Assembly: GCF_028583425.1 (NCBI RefSeq)
Contig: NC_072801.1
Span: forward strand, 9,196,001 to 9,260,000
Direction of reading: 5' to 3'
Length of the DNA stretch: 64,000 nt
Source of the DNA: Eublepharis macularius
Lineage: Eukaryota > Chordata > Lepidosauria > Squamata > Eublepharidae
Every line of letters starts with the position of its first letter. The stretch's first letter is position 1. The notes under the pieces are model-generated. The model ran no database searches and was not told where the DNA came from. It saw nothing but the letters and a program-made list of their open reading frames with translations. The translations under genes were made by a program, and so were the position numbers. Shown in pieces: positions 1-11,534 of the stretch.

Positions 1-1865
1 AAACTTATTGTACCTGTTAAACATATACTTTCACTCTCTTCTAAGCTTATCTATTATATCACAGTGCTATCTCTATTTCTCTTCCCGTTTAACTTAACAA
101 CTAAATAATACATTTCTGGCATATATTCTTCAATAATCATTTTAGTAGCCTATACTCTATCTTACTCATTCTGGTCCCTTCTATGGGACAAACAATTTGT
201 CCCTCTTTATACATAACTTTAAGTACATTATAAACATTGCATGCATTCACTATAAGTCAATCAATTTAACCCATACTCCATATATTACTCTTTGCTTCCT
301 TCTATATATCTTATCTTCATACTATTTTGATTATCTAATTTCTCCATTATGCCACTCTGTCAAAGATAGTCACTTTAACCCATATACACATTCAGCATAG
401 GTCAATCAATTTGACCCATATTTTGTATGCTACTATATATTTTCCCCCCCTTTCTTATATTCATTCATTTTAATTATATAAATTTTCCATGATACCATTA
501 TCTGCCAGCAATAAAATTAATTCGTTTCTATCCCTATAGATCTTATAATAACACCACTATTACTTAATACTATATATAGTAGTCAAATAAAATAATTGCT
601 TAGAAATTTTCAATTGACTCTCCACCCCCCGGTATAGTCACTTCTCTCTTCTTTTATTGTATTTCAGTAATTTTCAAACTGCCACAGTTCTCCTCCCACC
701 TCCCATTTTTTCACCAAGTACTGTTTCAGCTTCTCCCAATCCGTGTTAAACTGTCCTGGATCAAGGTCTCTCAATTTTCTTGTCATTTTGTCCATCTCCG
801 CCATGTACAGCAATTTATAAATCCAATCCTCAATAGTTGGCACTTCTTGTACTTTCCACTTCTGCGCGTACAAAAGTCTGGCCGCTGCTGTCATATAAAA
901 TAACAATGTCCTGTATTGTGCTGGAATATCCTCCATTCCCAAGTTCAGTAGCAGGAGTTCTGGGTTCTTATTAACTTGAAATTGTAAAATTTCACTTATT
1001 ACTCTTATAATTTCTCCCCAGTACTGCCTAGCTACCTCACAAGTCCACCACATGTGATACAAAGATCCCTCATGCTTTTTACATTTCCAGCATTTGTTAG
1101 ACATATTCAGATTCCCTAGCGCAATTTTCTCTGGTGTCAAATACCAACGATAAATCATTTTATAGACATTCTCTTTAATATTGGTGCATGTCGTGATCTT
1201 CAACGTATTTTTCCACAAGTATTCCCACGCCTCCATTGTTATTTCTTTATTAAAGTTTATAGCCCACTTCACCATTTGCACTTTAACTGTCTCATCTACA
1301 GTGTACCATTTTAGCAACACCTTGTAGACCTTAGAAATTTCCTTTTTATCTTCTTGTAAAATTACTTCCTCTAATTCCGAATTCTCCATTCTTATTCCTC
1401 CCTTTGCACAGTCCGAGTTGTAAAGATCTCTAATCTGTCTATATTGGAACCAATCATAATTTAAAGACAACTCTTCTTGCGTCTTTATTCTTAATTTAGA
1501 AAGGTCTGTTCGTGTTATTTCCTTGTATGTTAAACATTGTTGTTCATTGTCAACAGTTCTCGGGTCTATTACTTCGTAAGGAACCACCCAAGAGGGAGTT
1601 CCTTCCTGTAGGTAATTTCTATACTTCTTCCAAATTGTGAAGAGGCTTCTACGAATGTAATGGTGCAAGAACATAGAGTCTGCTTTTACTTTTTCATACC
1701 ACAAATATGCATGCCATCCAAATAATTTTTGGTATCCCTCTAAGGCCAGTAATTTGTGATTTTTCAAAGTCATCCAATCTTTCAACCACACCAAGCAGAT
1801 TGCATCATAGTAAAGTCTTAGATTGGGCAGTTGCATTCCACCTCTCTTATTCTTGTTCTGTTTGA
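1..1865 (-). mobile_element. L1-type LINE, 3' part of ORF2 and 3' region
   Basis: The minus strand has an open frame of 390 codons (1836 to 664) that reads as the C-terminal third of an L1-family ORF2 protein. A Cys-x2-Cys ... His-x4-Trp-x-Cys cluster near residues 249-267 matches the zinc-knuckle-like region found after the reverse transcriptase domain. The tail is rich in Trp and Lys, as is usual for squamate L1s. The reverse transcriptase and endonuclease domains are absent, so the copy is 5'-truncated near 1865. The AT-rich stretch 1-660 is probably the element's 3' untranslated region, although no poly(A) end is visible and the element may run out of the window. A second, more decayed L1 of similar type lies at 44654-48220. 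The 390-codon open frame suggests moderate age. It is not a host gene. Confidence 0.85.
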
Positions 1866-2013
1866 TGTTGAAAAAATTACAAAAACTTTTTCAAAAATAA
1901 TTTTTTTTTAAAAAAAAGGGAAACAATTTCTTTAGGCATCGTCAAAAGTATCATGTTTAGGGTGGACGTGGACTTCCAGAAAACTTAGCAAAGAAGAAAT
2001 TGTACAACTCTCT

Positions 2014-2230
2014 AGGGTTGCCAGCCTCCAGGTAGTGGCTGGAGATCTCCCGGAATTACAACTGGTCTCCAGACCACAGAGATCAGTTCACATGGAGAAA
2101 ATGGCTACTTTGGGGGGTGGACTCTATGGAATTATGCCATGCCAAGGTTCTTTCCTTCCCCAAACCCCACTTCCTCCAGGTTTCACCCCCTAGATCTCCA
2201 GGAATTTCTCAACTTGGAGCTGGCAACCCT
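2014..2230. mobile_element. Non-autonomous DNA transposon (MITE) with 10-bp TSD
   Basis: The element begins AGGGTTGCCAGC and ends GCTGGCAACCCT. It is flanked on both sides by the perfect 10-bp direct repeat ACAACTCTCT (2004-2013 and 2231-2240). It has no coding capacity at 217 bp. Related but older copies lie at about 13599-13812, 40560-40706 (opposite orientation) and 49497-49635. A 9-11-bp duplication is typical of Mutator-like elements, so that is the best guess, but the superfamily is not proven. Confidence 0.75.
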
Positions 2231-2540
2231 ACAACTCTCTGGTAATTTAATTTGTGTATCACAACTTTAATATCAGTCAAAATTATTCTTGGAGATGAGG
2301 ACAAATTTTTATTCATTCTACAACATGCATTTAAAAAGTTACATGAACTGGGTGGTAGCCAAAGCAGAAGGCAATTATCTTCAAATTAAGTATACCAGGC
2401 AGTGGCCTAAAGGCACTCATGTCTGCTCACCAGAGCAGGCTGCTGTTACTTTAATTACACTTGATTTCATTTGGAAAGAAATGGTTGAAATGAAACCGCA
2501 GGTCTTTCAAGAATAATAGTCTTCCCTACCTGAAAACAAA

Positions 2541-3519
2541 TTACAGTATTACATCTGGGCCACTATTACAGTATTACATCTGGCCCACAAAAATGGGAAG
2601 CACAAATACTGGATGGGGGATACACTTCTGGGCAGTAGTATATGTGAAAGAGATCTTGGGGTAAGAGTGAACTGTAAACTAAATATGAGCAGTCAGTGTG
2701 ATGCAGTGGCAAAGAAGGCAAACTCAGTCTTGGGTTGTATCAAAGGGGCCATAGCGTCGAAATCGCAGGAGGTCATAGCCCCTCTCTCTACTGCCTTGGT
2801 CAGGCCGCACCTGGAGTATTGTGTGCCGTTCTGGAGGCCTCACTTCAAAAAGGATGTGGACAAAATCGAGAGGGTGCAGAAGAGAGCGACGAGGATGATC
2901 AGGGGTCTGGAGACTGAGAGCCAAGCTACAAGTGACGCCTTACACAGGTTGGACACTTGTCAGCTTCCCTCAAGTTTTGATGGGAAATGTAGGCATCCTG
3001 GTTTTACAGCTTGGCTCTCCATTACAGCTGCAAGACCAAGATGCCTACATTTCCCATCAAAACTTGAGGGAAGCTGACAAGTGTCCAGTCTGTGTAAGGC
3101 GTCACTTGTAGTTTGGCTCTGAGCCCTACGAGGAAAGGCTGAGGGCCTTGGGAATGTTTAGTTTGGAGAAGAGGAGATTGAGGGGGAACATGATTGCTCT
3201 CTTTAAGTATTTGAAAGGCTGTCATTTGGAGGAGGGCAGGGAGCTGTTCCAGTTGGCAGCAGAGGGTAGCACCCGAAACAATGGGCTTAAATTACATGCA
3301 CAAAGGTACCGGCTGGATATTAGGAAGAACTTTTTCACAGTCAGAGTAGTTCAGAAGTGGAATCAGCTGCCTAGGGGGTGGTGAGCTCCCCTTCACTGAC
3401 AGTTTTCAAGAAGAGGCTGGATGAATATTTGTCAGAGATGCTTTAGCCTGATCTTGCACTGGGCAGGGGGTTGGACTAGATGGTCTGTATGGCCCCTTCC
3501 AACTCTTATGATTCTATGA
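2541..3519 (+). mobile_element. CR1 LINE, 5'-truncated copy split by a MITE
   Basis: On the plus strand the sequence encodes the C-terminal end of CR1 ORF2 (the MGDTLL...ERDLGVRV block, then [14 protein letters not shown], then the IERVQKRATRMI block). It finishes with the CR1 3' end: the conserved GGGTTGGACTAGATGG stretch and the terminal ATTCTATGA-type repeat. It is 5'-truncated to about 0.78 kb of CR1 sequence once the inserted MITE at 2918-3119 is removed. The first bases around 2541-2585 contain a short duplicated segment (acagtattacatctgg twice). It is dead as a LINE and has no host role that I can see. Confidence 0.9.
2918..3119. mobile_element. MITE with long inverted repeats and 3-bp TSD (PIF/Harbinger-like)
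   Basis: This 202-bp fold-back element lies inside the CR1 at 2541-3519. Its ends are GAGCCAAGCTACAAGTGACG and the near-complement CGTCACTTGTAGTTTGGCTC. The inverted arms run for about 85 bp each, around a short centre. The flanks are TGA on both sides (2915-2917 and 3120-3122). Removing the element together with one TGA restores exactly the CR1 sequence seen uninterrupted at 16031-16055. A 3-bp duplication and GAG/GG-type termini fit PIF/Harbinger. It has no coding capacity. A sibling copy is at 4518-4751. Confidence 0.8.
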
Positions 3520-4517
3520 AATCTGGATTTAAATTGAGTTCTTTCATACCACTGGAGTCCTTGTTAATTATTTTTTATGTTAGTAGCAAAGGGTTTCAGG
3601 CTCAATATTATATACATTTAGCCTGGAAATATGCTCTGTTGAGGATGGTGGGATTTATTTCCAAATAAACATGGTTACTATGTCCCTCTCTTCCCTATAT
3701 TTTCTTCATCTCATGCCCAGTTATGCTCCCTTTCAGAGGTAGGGAGAACAGTGGCAAAGAACAGGGTCTTTTCAGTGATGGTGCCCCATCTTTGAATGCT
3801 TTCTCCTTTGATTCATTGACTTTCCAAGAGTTTGGGAAAACCTAGTTTTCCCAGACTTTAAGTAATTTTTTAAAATTTCCCTCCTTCTGATGGTGATTAG
3901 TAATTATCTTTACTATTTTATCTATTGCTGTTTATGTACATTAAAGCTTGGTGGTTTTTTTTTTAATGCTTTAGCCAATTAAGTTCTTTCTGTCTTTAAA
4001 GAACTGGAAACTAAACCCAGCAACACCCAATTTCAACAGGAAGAAGAGTATACTGGAAAGAATCTTATGAAAAGCAGCCTCTGAACACGAGGCAAACAGA
4101 AACTAGGGAGTTATGCTTACAGTGTTTTGGATCTGCCCAAGATGGATGTTTGCAGACTATACAGACTATACAAATGGTTATAGCAGGATGATTTCCAGTC
4201 ACGCTGCGGGTGAACTGCTGAGAATTGAAGGGCAGGTCACAACCGCCCAGTCAGCAAAGCAAGGATGCTATTGCTTATGTTCCAGCTATTGGTTTCCCTC
4301 CTTAACTCAAGTCTGTCCAGATCTGAGGAGGCATGAGGGCTACCATCATTTCTGCACTGGAAAAGGAAACTCTTTTCTTAAGATATTCATACAATGACAT
4401 CAATGTGGATGCAGTGCCAGAATATCGCATATTGCAAGGTATTGTAATAGATATCCTGGAACTGAATTCAGTCTCCTGTCTGTTTACAGACGCTCCTTCC
4501 ATTCACAAGGTGACTTA

Positions 4518-4751
4518 GAGCAAAACCACAAGTGACAAAAGGCACAGATTGGACACTTGTCTGCTTCCCTCAAGTTTTGATGGGAAATGTAGGCAGCTTG
4601 GCGGAATGTTGGACAAGTGACAGTTGAAAAGTCCATTGGACAGCTGTCAGAGAGCGAAGCTGCGAGACCAGGATGCCTACATTTCCCATCAAAACTTGAG
4701 GGAAGCAGACAAGTGTCCAATCTGTGCCTTTTGTCACTTGTGGTTCTGCTC
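4518..4751. mobile_element. Second copy of the 3-bp-TSD MITE
   Basis: This is a 234-bp sibling of the element at 2918-3119, with ends GAGCAAAACCACAAGTGAC and GTCACTTGTGGTTCTGCTC. It is flanked by TTA on both sides (4515-4517 and 4752-4754). The arms share the same core, including the stretch tcaagttttgatgggaaatg and its complement, while the centre differs. It sits directly against the 3' end of the CR1 that starts at about 4755. The TTA duplication fits the TWA preference of PIF/Harbinger transposases. Confidence 0.78.
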
Positions 4752-4820
4752 TTAGAATCTTAGAATCATAGAGTTGGAAGGGGCCATCTAGTCCAACCCC
4801 CTGCCCAGTTCAGGATCAGC

Positions 4821-7681
4821 CTAAAGCATCTCTGACAAATATTCATCCAGCCTCTTCTTGAAAACTGTCAGTGAAGGAGAGCTCACCACCTGCCTAGGCA
4901 GCTGATTCCACTTCTGAACTACTCTGACCGTGAAAAAGTTCTTCCTAATATCCAGCCGGTACTTTTGTGCATATAATTTAAGCCCATTGTTTCGGGTCCT
5001 ACACTCTGGTGCCAACTGGAACAGCTCCCTGCCCTCCTCCAAATGACAGCCTTGCAAATACTTAAAGAGAGCAATCAATTCCCCCCTCAATCTCCTCTTA
5101 TCCAAACTAAACATTCCCAAGGCCCTCAGCCTTTCCTCGTAGGGCTGAGTCTCCAGACCCCTGATCATCCTTGTCGCTCTCTTCTGCACCCTCTCGATTT
5201 TGTCCAAATCCTATTTGAAGTGAGGCCTCCAGAACGGCACACAATACTCCAGGTGCGGCCTGACCAAGGCAGTAGAGAGAGGGGCTATGACCTCCTGCGA
5301 TTTCGACGCTATGGCCCCTTTGCTACAACCCAGGATTGAATTGGCCTTTTTTGCCACTGCATCACACTGACTGCTCATATCTAGTTTACAGTCCACTCTT
5401 ACCCCAAGATCCCTTTCACATATACTACTGTCCAGAAGTGTATCCCCCATCCAGTATTTGTGCTTCCCATTTTTGTGGCCCAGATGTAATACTGTGCACT
5501 TGTCTTTGTTGAATTGCATCTTATTCACAGCTGCCCACTTCTCCAGAGTATTCAGGACTTGTTGAATTTTAATTCTGTCTTCTTGGGTGTTTGCTACTCC
5601 TCCCAATTTGGTATCATCAGCAAATTTAATGAGCAGCCCTTCCACTCTTTCATCCAGATTACTGATAAAAATATTGAAAAGTACCAGGCCCAAAACCAAG
5701 CCCTGCGGCACCCCACTGGACACCTCCCTCCAATCTGATGAAATGCCGTTGACCACCACTCTTTGGGTATGGTCCTCTAACCAGTTCCCTATCCACTGAA
5801 CTGTCTTATAGTCCAGTCCACAGTCTTCCAGTTTGCCCATCAGAATGTCATGAGGGACATTAACAAAAGCTTTACTGAAATCCAGATAAATCACGTCAAT
5901 AGAGTTCCCCCAATCCATTAAGCTGGTCACTTGATCAAAGAAGGAAACCAGGTTGGTCTGGCAAGATCTGTTAGGGACAAAACCATGCTGACTTCCCCGG
6001 ATCACTGACCAGTCCTTCAGATGCTTACAGATTGATCCCTTTAAAATCTGTTCTAATATCTTCCCAGCCACAGAAGTTAGACTGACTGGCCTGTAGTTTC
6101 CCGGGTCATCCTTCTTCCCTTTCTTAAAGATTGGGATAACATTTGCTCTTCTCCAATCTTGTGGCACATCCCCAGTCCTCCAGGAGGCCTTGAAGATGAT
6201 GGACAGGGGTTCTGCAAGTTCTCTGGAAAGTTCTTTCAGCACTCTTGGGTGCACCCCATCCGGCCCAGGGGATTTGTATTCATCCAGTGCAGCCAGATGC
6301 CTCTCTACAACCTCTCTGTCAATGTCAACTAGCTCCCCAGCTGCCCTGTCATGTCTACTACCGTCTCTAGATGTACTCAAGTTCTTCAGGGAGAAAACAG
6401 AGGCAAAAAAGGCATTAAGCTTGTCTGCTTTTTCTCTGTCCTGCATCAGAGTTTCTCCATCTACTCCCAACAGCAGTCCAATTGCCTCTTTTACCTTGCA
6501 TTTGCTTCTTACATATCTGTAGAAGTTTTTTTTATTGTAGCAAGCCCTCCTGGCCAGACCCAGCTCGTACTGAGCTTTGGCCTCTCTGATGGCTGATCTG
6601 CAGTACCTAGTAACCCTCATATACTCCTTTTTAGAGGTCTGTCCTTCTCTCCATTTCCTGAACGTTTCCTTTTTCTCCCTTAGCTTATTCTGGAGCTCTC
6701 TGTGCATCCACATCGGTTTCTTGGAGCCCTTACCATGTTTCCGTCTTGCTGGGATAGTGAGTGCTTGAGCTTGCAAAAGCTCATGTTTGAGAAGAGCCCA
6801 CCCTTCACTCGCTCCTTTCCCTTCCAGCACACTCCCCCATGGAATGACTCTCATCAAGCCTCTGAGTTCATCGAAGTTGGCCCTACGAAAATCTAACCTA
6901 CAAGTCCGGCTACGAACTTCCTTGGCCCCCCACAGCAACTGGAATTCAAGGAGGACATGGTCACTTCCTCCTAAGGTCCCCACCACCTTCATCTCATCTA
7001 CCAATTCTTCCCTGTTGGTTAATATCAAGTCTAGTATGGCCGAGCCCCTTGTAGCTTCCTCCACCTTTTGAAAAAGGAAGTTATCAGCCAGGTAGGTCAG
7101 GGAATTGTGTGATTCATGACGCTTTGCTGAGCCTGTCTCCCAGCACTCATCGGGGAAGTTGAAGTCACCCATAATTACAAGGTTCTGATGTCTGGATACT
7201 CTACCAATCTGTTCAAAGAGGGCAGCATCCATTTCTTCTTGCTGGTCAGGTGGTCTGTAGCAGACTCCGACAATTATACCCTTTGTCCTTCCTCCCCTTA
7301 TTTCTACCCATATGCTTTCCACTGGGCTGTCCACCCCATTCTCCATAACTTCTTGACAATCAAGCCCTCTCCTCACGTACAACGCACTCCACCTCCTCTT
7401 CTATCTTTCCAGTTTTTCTTGAACAACTCATACCCATCCACTAGCACATTCTAGTCCTGGGAATCATCCGACCAAGTCTCAATAATTCCTACTATATCGT
7501 AGCCCTCTGTTTGCAATAGAAGCTCAAGCTCTTCTTTCTTATTATCCGTACTTTGGGCATTCGTATATAGACACTTGTAGCCTTGGACCTTTGTTTGACC
7601 TTTCCTTCCCAGGTGGGTCCCCACTGTTTTCATTTCGTCAATGAAATCTCCATGTCGATCATCCCCTTCCCCTTGCGGCAT
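4821..7681 (-). pseudogene. CR1 ORF2, endonuclease and reverse transcriptase (decayed)
   Basis: This is the polyprotein that nicks target DNA and reverse-transcribes the element RNA. The N-terminal part (7681-7451) holds the start of the apurinic-like endonuclease (LYTNAQSTDNKKEEL). The long open frame 7382-5211 (723 codons) continues the endonuclease (YRPPDQ, MGDFNFP, GGSDHVLLEF) and the whole reverse transcriptase: SPGPDGVHPRVLKEL, NYRPVSLTS, DFSKAFVNVPHDIL, SGVPQG and the catalytic FADDTKLGG. The C-terminal region continues at 5207-4821. One Trp-to-stop change, one frame change near 7385 and one late stop separate these pieces, so it is a recently dead LINE frame and not a host gene. Confidence 0.88.
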
Positions 7682-8588
7682 CAGTTTAAAGCTCTCCTGA
7701 TGAAGTTCTCCAGGTTCGTTCCAAACGTTTTATTCCCTGCCCTTGAGAGGTGAAGCCCATCATGTGCTAGAAGGCCTTCTCTAAGAAAACCTATCCCATG
7801 GTCCCAGAACCCAAAGCGCTCCTGCCGGCACCACCATCTCAGCCAGCGATTCACCTCAAGTATGGTCCGCTCCCTCTGCATTCCTCTTCCTATGACTGGA
7901 AGGACAGAAGAGAATACCACCTGCACCCACAATGCCTTCAACTGCCTTCCAAGGGCTTCGTAATCCTCTTTAATTCTTGCAACAGTATTCGCAGACGTGT
8001 CATTCGTTCCCACATGAATCAGCACAAACGGGCTTGATGAGTTTCAGCAGTCGGTCGGTAATATCCTGAATTCTGGCCCCTGGCAAGCAGCACATCTCTC
8101 GGAATAGGGGATCTGGCCCAGAAACATGGCATTCCATACCCCTGAGCAGAGTCCCCGACAACCACCACCTTCCATTTTTTTCCACTTCCGTGTGGCCCCA
8201 TGTCTACTACACACCCTCTTCCAGGTCTTTGCGGTTCTCCTTCCACTCTCATCTCCATCACCATCTCTAGTAATTCAAAACCACTCTTGAGCTCAAGTGG
8301 ACCAGAGTGTCTTCTTTGTTGACGTCTTCGGGTTTGTACTGTAGATCTGAGAGGAGGCTCAGAAGGGAGATCGGCTCTTTCTTCTTCTCCTTGACTTTCC
8401 TCTTCTTGGCTGTGCAGAGCCCCCAGGTTCTTGTTAATAAAATCCTCCCCTTCCTTGATTTCCTGAATGGTGGTTATCCTCTCCTCCAGGCTCTGAACCT
8501 TTTCTTCCAAAAGTCTGACCAGCTTACACTTCTGGCAAGTGAACTCCGTCTTCTCTTCTGGGAGAAAAACAGACATGGCACACTCCAT
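7681..8588 (-). pseudogene. CR1 ORF1, esterase-like protein (decayed)
   Basis: The minus strand starts with a Met-Glu-Cys segment at 8588. It has a Cys-x2-Cys pair followed by a short coiled-coil-like stretch (LLEEKVQSLEERITTI), then a charged linker. The second half is an SGNH/GDSL-type esterase-like domain: VVVVGDS at about 8150-8170 is the first block and HVGTNDTS near 8005 is the block with the structural Asn. Such esterase domains are known in CR1-group ORF1 proteins. The reading is split over three frames (breaks near 8150 and 8030), so it is not translatable as one protein. ORF2 follows directly downstream. Confidence 0.75.
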
Positions 8589-9196
8589 GCAGGTGACTGC
8601 GAAGGGGGCTTCAGTAGACAGGATTGCCTTCCAAATATATACCCAGAGTACTCTCAGCAGAGTTTCGGGTCCCTCAGGCAGATCCCCAGGCTAAGAGCCA
8701 CAGGCCAAGAGTCCTTTAGCTCTCCTCTGATGAGGAGGAGCCTTTTGTTTCAAAAGGTCACTTCCTGCCTAGCCCAGTAGAGCCCCAGGACAGTAGGGGG
8801 CAGGGCTTGTAACCAAGAGCAACAGCAGCCAGCAGCAAACAACAGCAATTCACTCAGCCCCCAACAGTCCCACACAGAACTTAACCAGAACCACTCTCTA
8901 GCAAGCTACACAGAACCCACTCACCCTCAGCTTCTCACACAGTAGCTAGGAAAGGCAAAAGGCAGCAGCTCACCACCATTTGCTCTTGCCTCAGCCCAGG
9001 TGTTTTAGCTCTGCCTCTGGCAAGGAGGACTTTGCTTATCAGCTCTAGCTATGACTAGTCCTCTAGTATGTCCAAGGATCTCATTTCAGATGCTGCAACT
9101 TTAAAATTATTTTCTCAGTTTAGGTAGATAATGGACCAAATAGACAGATGTATCAGCCTGAATAAGTGGGACTTCCATGTTCAGAGGCAAACAAAG

Positions 9197-9514
9197 CAGG
9201 GCTTTTTTTCAGCTGGAACACAGTGGAATGGAGTTCCAGCACCTCTTGAAAATGGTCACATGGCCGATGGCCCCGCCCCCTGATCTCCAGACAGAAGGGG
9301 GTTTAGATTGCCCTCCGTGCCACTTGGCGGTGTGGAGGGCAATCTAAACTCCCCTCTGTCTGGAGATCAGGGGGCAGGGCCATCGGCCATGGGACCATTT
9401 TTGCTGAGGGCAATTTAAACTTTTAAAAACTCCCCCCTTGTTCCAGCTGACCCAAAATGACATCACTGTGCAGTCCTGAGTTCCACCACCTCTTTTTCCA
9501 GAAAAAAAGCCCTG
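9197..9514. mobile_element. Fold-back hAT-like MITE, copy 1
   Basis: This 318-bp element has terminal inverted repeats CAGGGCTTTTTTTC and GAAAAAAAGCCCTG and a large internal palindrome around 9240-9400. The flanks AAACAAAG (9189-9196) and AACCAAAG (9515-9522) are 8-bp duplications differing at one base. CAGGG termini and 8-bp duplications are typical of hAT. It has no coding capacity. Copies 2 and 3 are at 28587-28905 (opposite orientation) and 35608-35934. Confidence 0.8.
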
Positions 9515-9522
9515 AACCAAAG

Positions 9523-11530
9523 TAAAGCACTTCTAAATCCCAATAATTGCCGTGCTGAGTTTTAAGTCTGTGTTTAGCTCAGTTTGACCAGACCATAGCC
9601 ATACCGGCATTTAAATTTCATTTTCTCTTATGAACAAACCTATGAAGCTGGGGTGGAACCAACACTGCCTTTTTGTTCATGGGGGAATTATCTGCTCAGT
9701 GGAAGAAATCTTCCAGTAACAGAAGTCTATCCATGAATAGAAGACTTCCTGTGAACCCGGCCCATTATCCTCATATTGTAAGTGAGGATTCAGGCTAAGA
9801 TGTAGTTAACTTGTCTACAGGTACCTTCATCACAGATAGGTGTTTTCCACTGAGCATTCCCTAAATTCCTAGCTTAGTCCCACCACTTTGCTACTCTTAC
9901 GCCACTGCTAGTTATTTTCTGCTGAAACCTTTCTCACCCTCCTCAATTTTCACAGCCCTTTGCATTTTATTTAAATGTCAAAGACTTTTACCCCACCCCT
10001 CTGATCTGTCTGAAAAGGGTCAACAAATGGTCTCTCTCTCTTTGCAGACAACCAGCATATTTGAATGGAATCTTGGAGAAACAGGAATTGCAGCCTGAAT
10101 TGCAGCCAGCGCGTGAGCGTGCGTCCCACTTGGAGGCAAAGCTGTTGACATTGACTGACAAAGCAGAGCATGCGGTGGAGCAGAATACACCAATTTATTA
10201 CAGAAGTATGGGCAAACTTTTATAAAAGTCTTGGGGACATGCTGGGGAAGGGGCCAGGCAGCCATCTTCTCTTCCTTCTAAGAACTTTGGGTCAATGGGT
10301 TTAAATATCTGTGTTCAAATACCTTCTTCTTTCAAATGCCAGTTGCTCGGGACATACAACCATAATTCCTTTGGGCCGAGTTCAAAGTTGAAACCTGGGG
10401 CCCCAACCTTCCAGATCCCAAAGGATCCCATCCTATATCTACTATATCTCATGAGTCATGAAAAAATTGCATGACACGTAAAGGGCTCATAGTCTAGCCT
10501 GGGCCCTTATAAAGTTGATGAGATTCCCAATGGAATTCTTCACACCACACACAGTTTGTGTGGTCCTTGCCCCTGATTTAGATTGCTTTATAAGGGGTAT
10601 AGACAAATTAATGGACAGGTCGATCAACGCAACAGATGTTTGCCAAGAAAACTCAGTAAAATCTCCATGTTCAGAGGCTCCTGTGTTCATGTTCTGTTGC
10701 TGGGCTGTTGGAAGGAAGATAGTGGACTTGGAACTGTGGAGTGAGAGGAGGATCAGGGAGATTAATTTCTAGGAGTTGGGCATCCAGGCTATGGAGCTGG
10801 GCAAGGTATGATCTGGTTTCATACGGAGTTTCAGCTGGGCTTGGATGGTATGATCAGGCAGTGTTTGACAGCCCCAGCTAGATGCAATGGGCCTTTGGTC
10901 TGATCCTGCAGGGCTTTTGTTCATGGAGTTTTAACTCCTTTACATTGTTTTGAATGAGTGAGATGGTTAGTAAAGTTTTCCTAAAGGATAAAAGTAAATG
11001 AATTACCTAAATCATTGTAAATAAATAGCAGGAAGAAAGGGAGGGAGAAAGATTACAAACCCTCCATCTCCTTCCCAATTCTCTTGCAGGGTTTGCCCCA
11101 AAGTTGTAAGCGTAGTGGAAGATATGTAGGAACATCCTTACTTTTTCTACTAAGGATAATTTTGAAATTCTCACCCTTGCTGTTTCAAACACAAAATCCA
11201 CTTTTTTTTGTTTCTCCTTTGTGTGAATTAAACCCACGATTTTTAAAAAATATAAAATGTTCTGTTTCCCAACGCTAAATTGTCCCTGTGGAGAAACACC
11301 CTTGTGGTTTCTGGAGTTACCTTTCTATGGGCTGCAGAGGGGAGGGGCAAGTTCTGGAGTGGAATGTGATTGGAGGGAGAGCGAGTCAGTCAGAGTTGGA
11401 AGTTGACAGTTGGTGGCTGGAGAGTTGAGGGAGAGATGGGGTATACCCGGAGACAGGGAAGGGAGACAGCCCCTTCAGGTGCCTGGCCAGAGGCAGAAAG
11501 GGAGGGGTAGGCAGAGTGGGGTCTACCAGT
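9523..11530. other. Unassigned intergenic stretch
   Basis: I see no convincing gene, RNA gene or classifiable repeat here. The open frames are short, start at random methionines and show no family motif. The part 10030-10330 contains a pyrimidine tract followed by a compositionally mixed stretch that could be an old repeat, but I cannot name it. Confidence 0.4.
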
Positions 11531-11534
11531 GGGA

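Larger units (their letters stand above)
4755..9055 (-). mobile_element. CR1 LINE, nearly full length
   Basis: This is a chicken-repeat-1 type non-LTR retrotransposon on the minus strand. It runs from the 5' untranslated region (about 8600-9055) through ORF1 and ORF2 to the CR1 3' end at about 4755-4800 (complement of the ATTCTATGA tail and GGTTGGACTAGATGG). At about 4.3 kb it is close to the full family length, which is rare because most CR1s are 5'-truncated. Lesions are few: ORF1 changes frame twice, near 8150 and 8030. ORF2 has an in-frame TAG at about 7451-7453 (Trp codon in the family), a frame change near 7385, and a TAG at 5208-5210 in the C-terminal region (Lys in sister copies). This suggests a relatively recent insertion. 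Confidence 0.9.
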
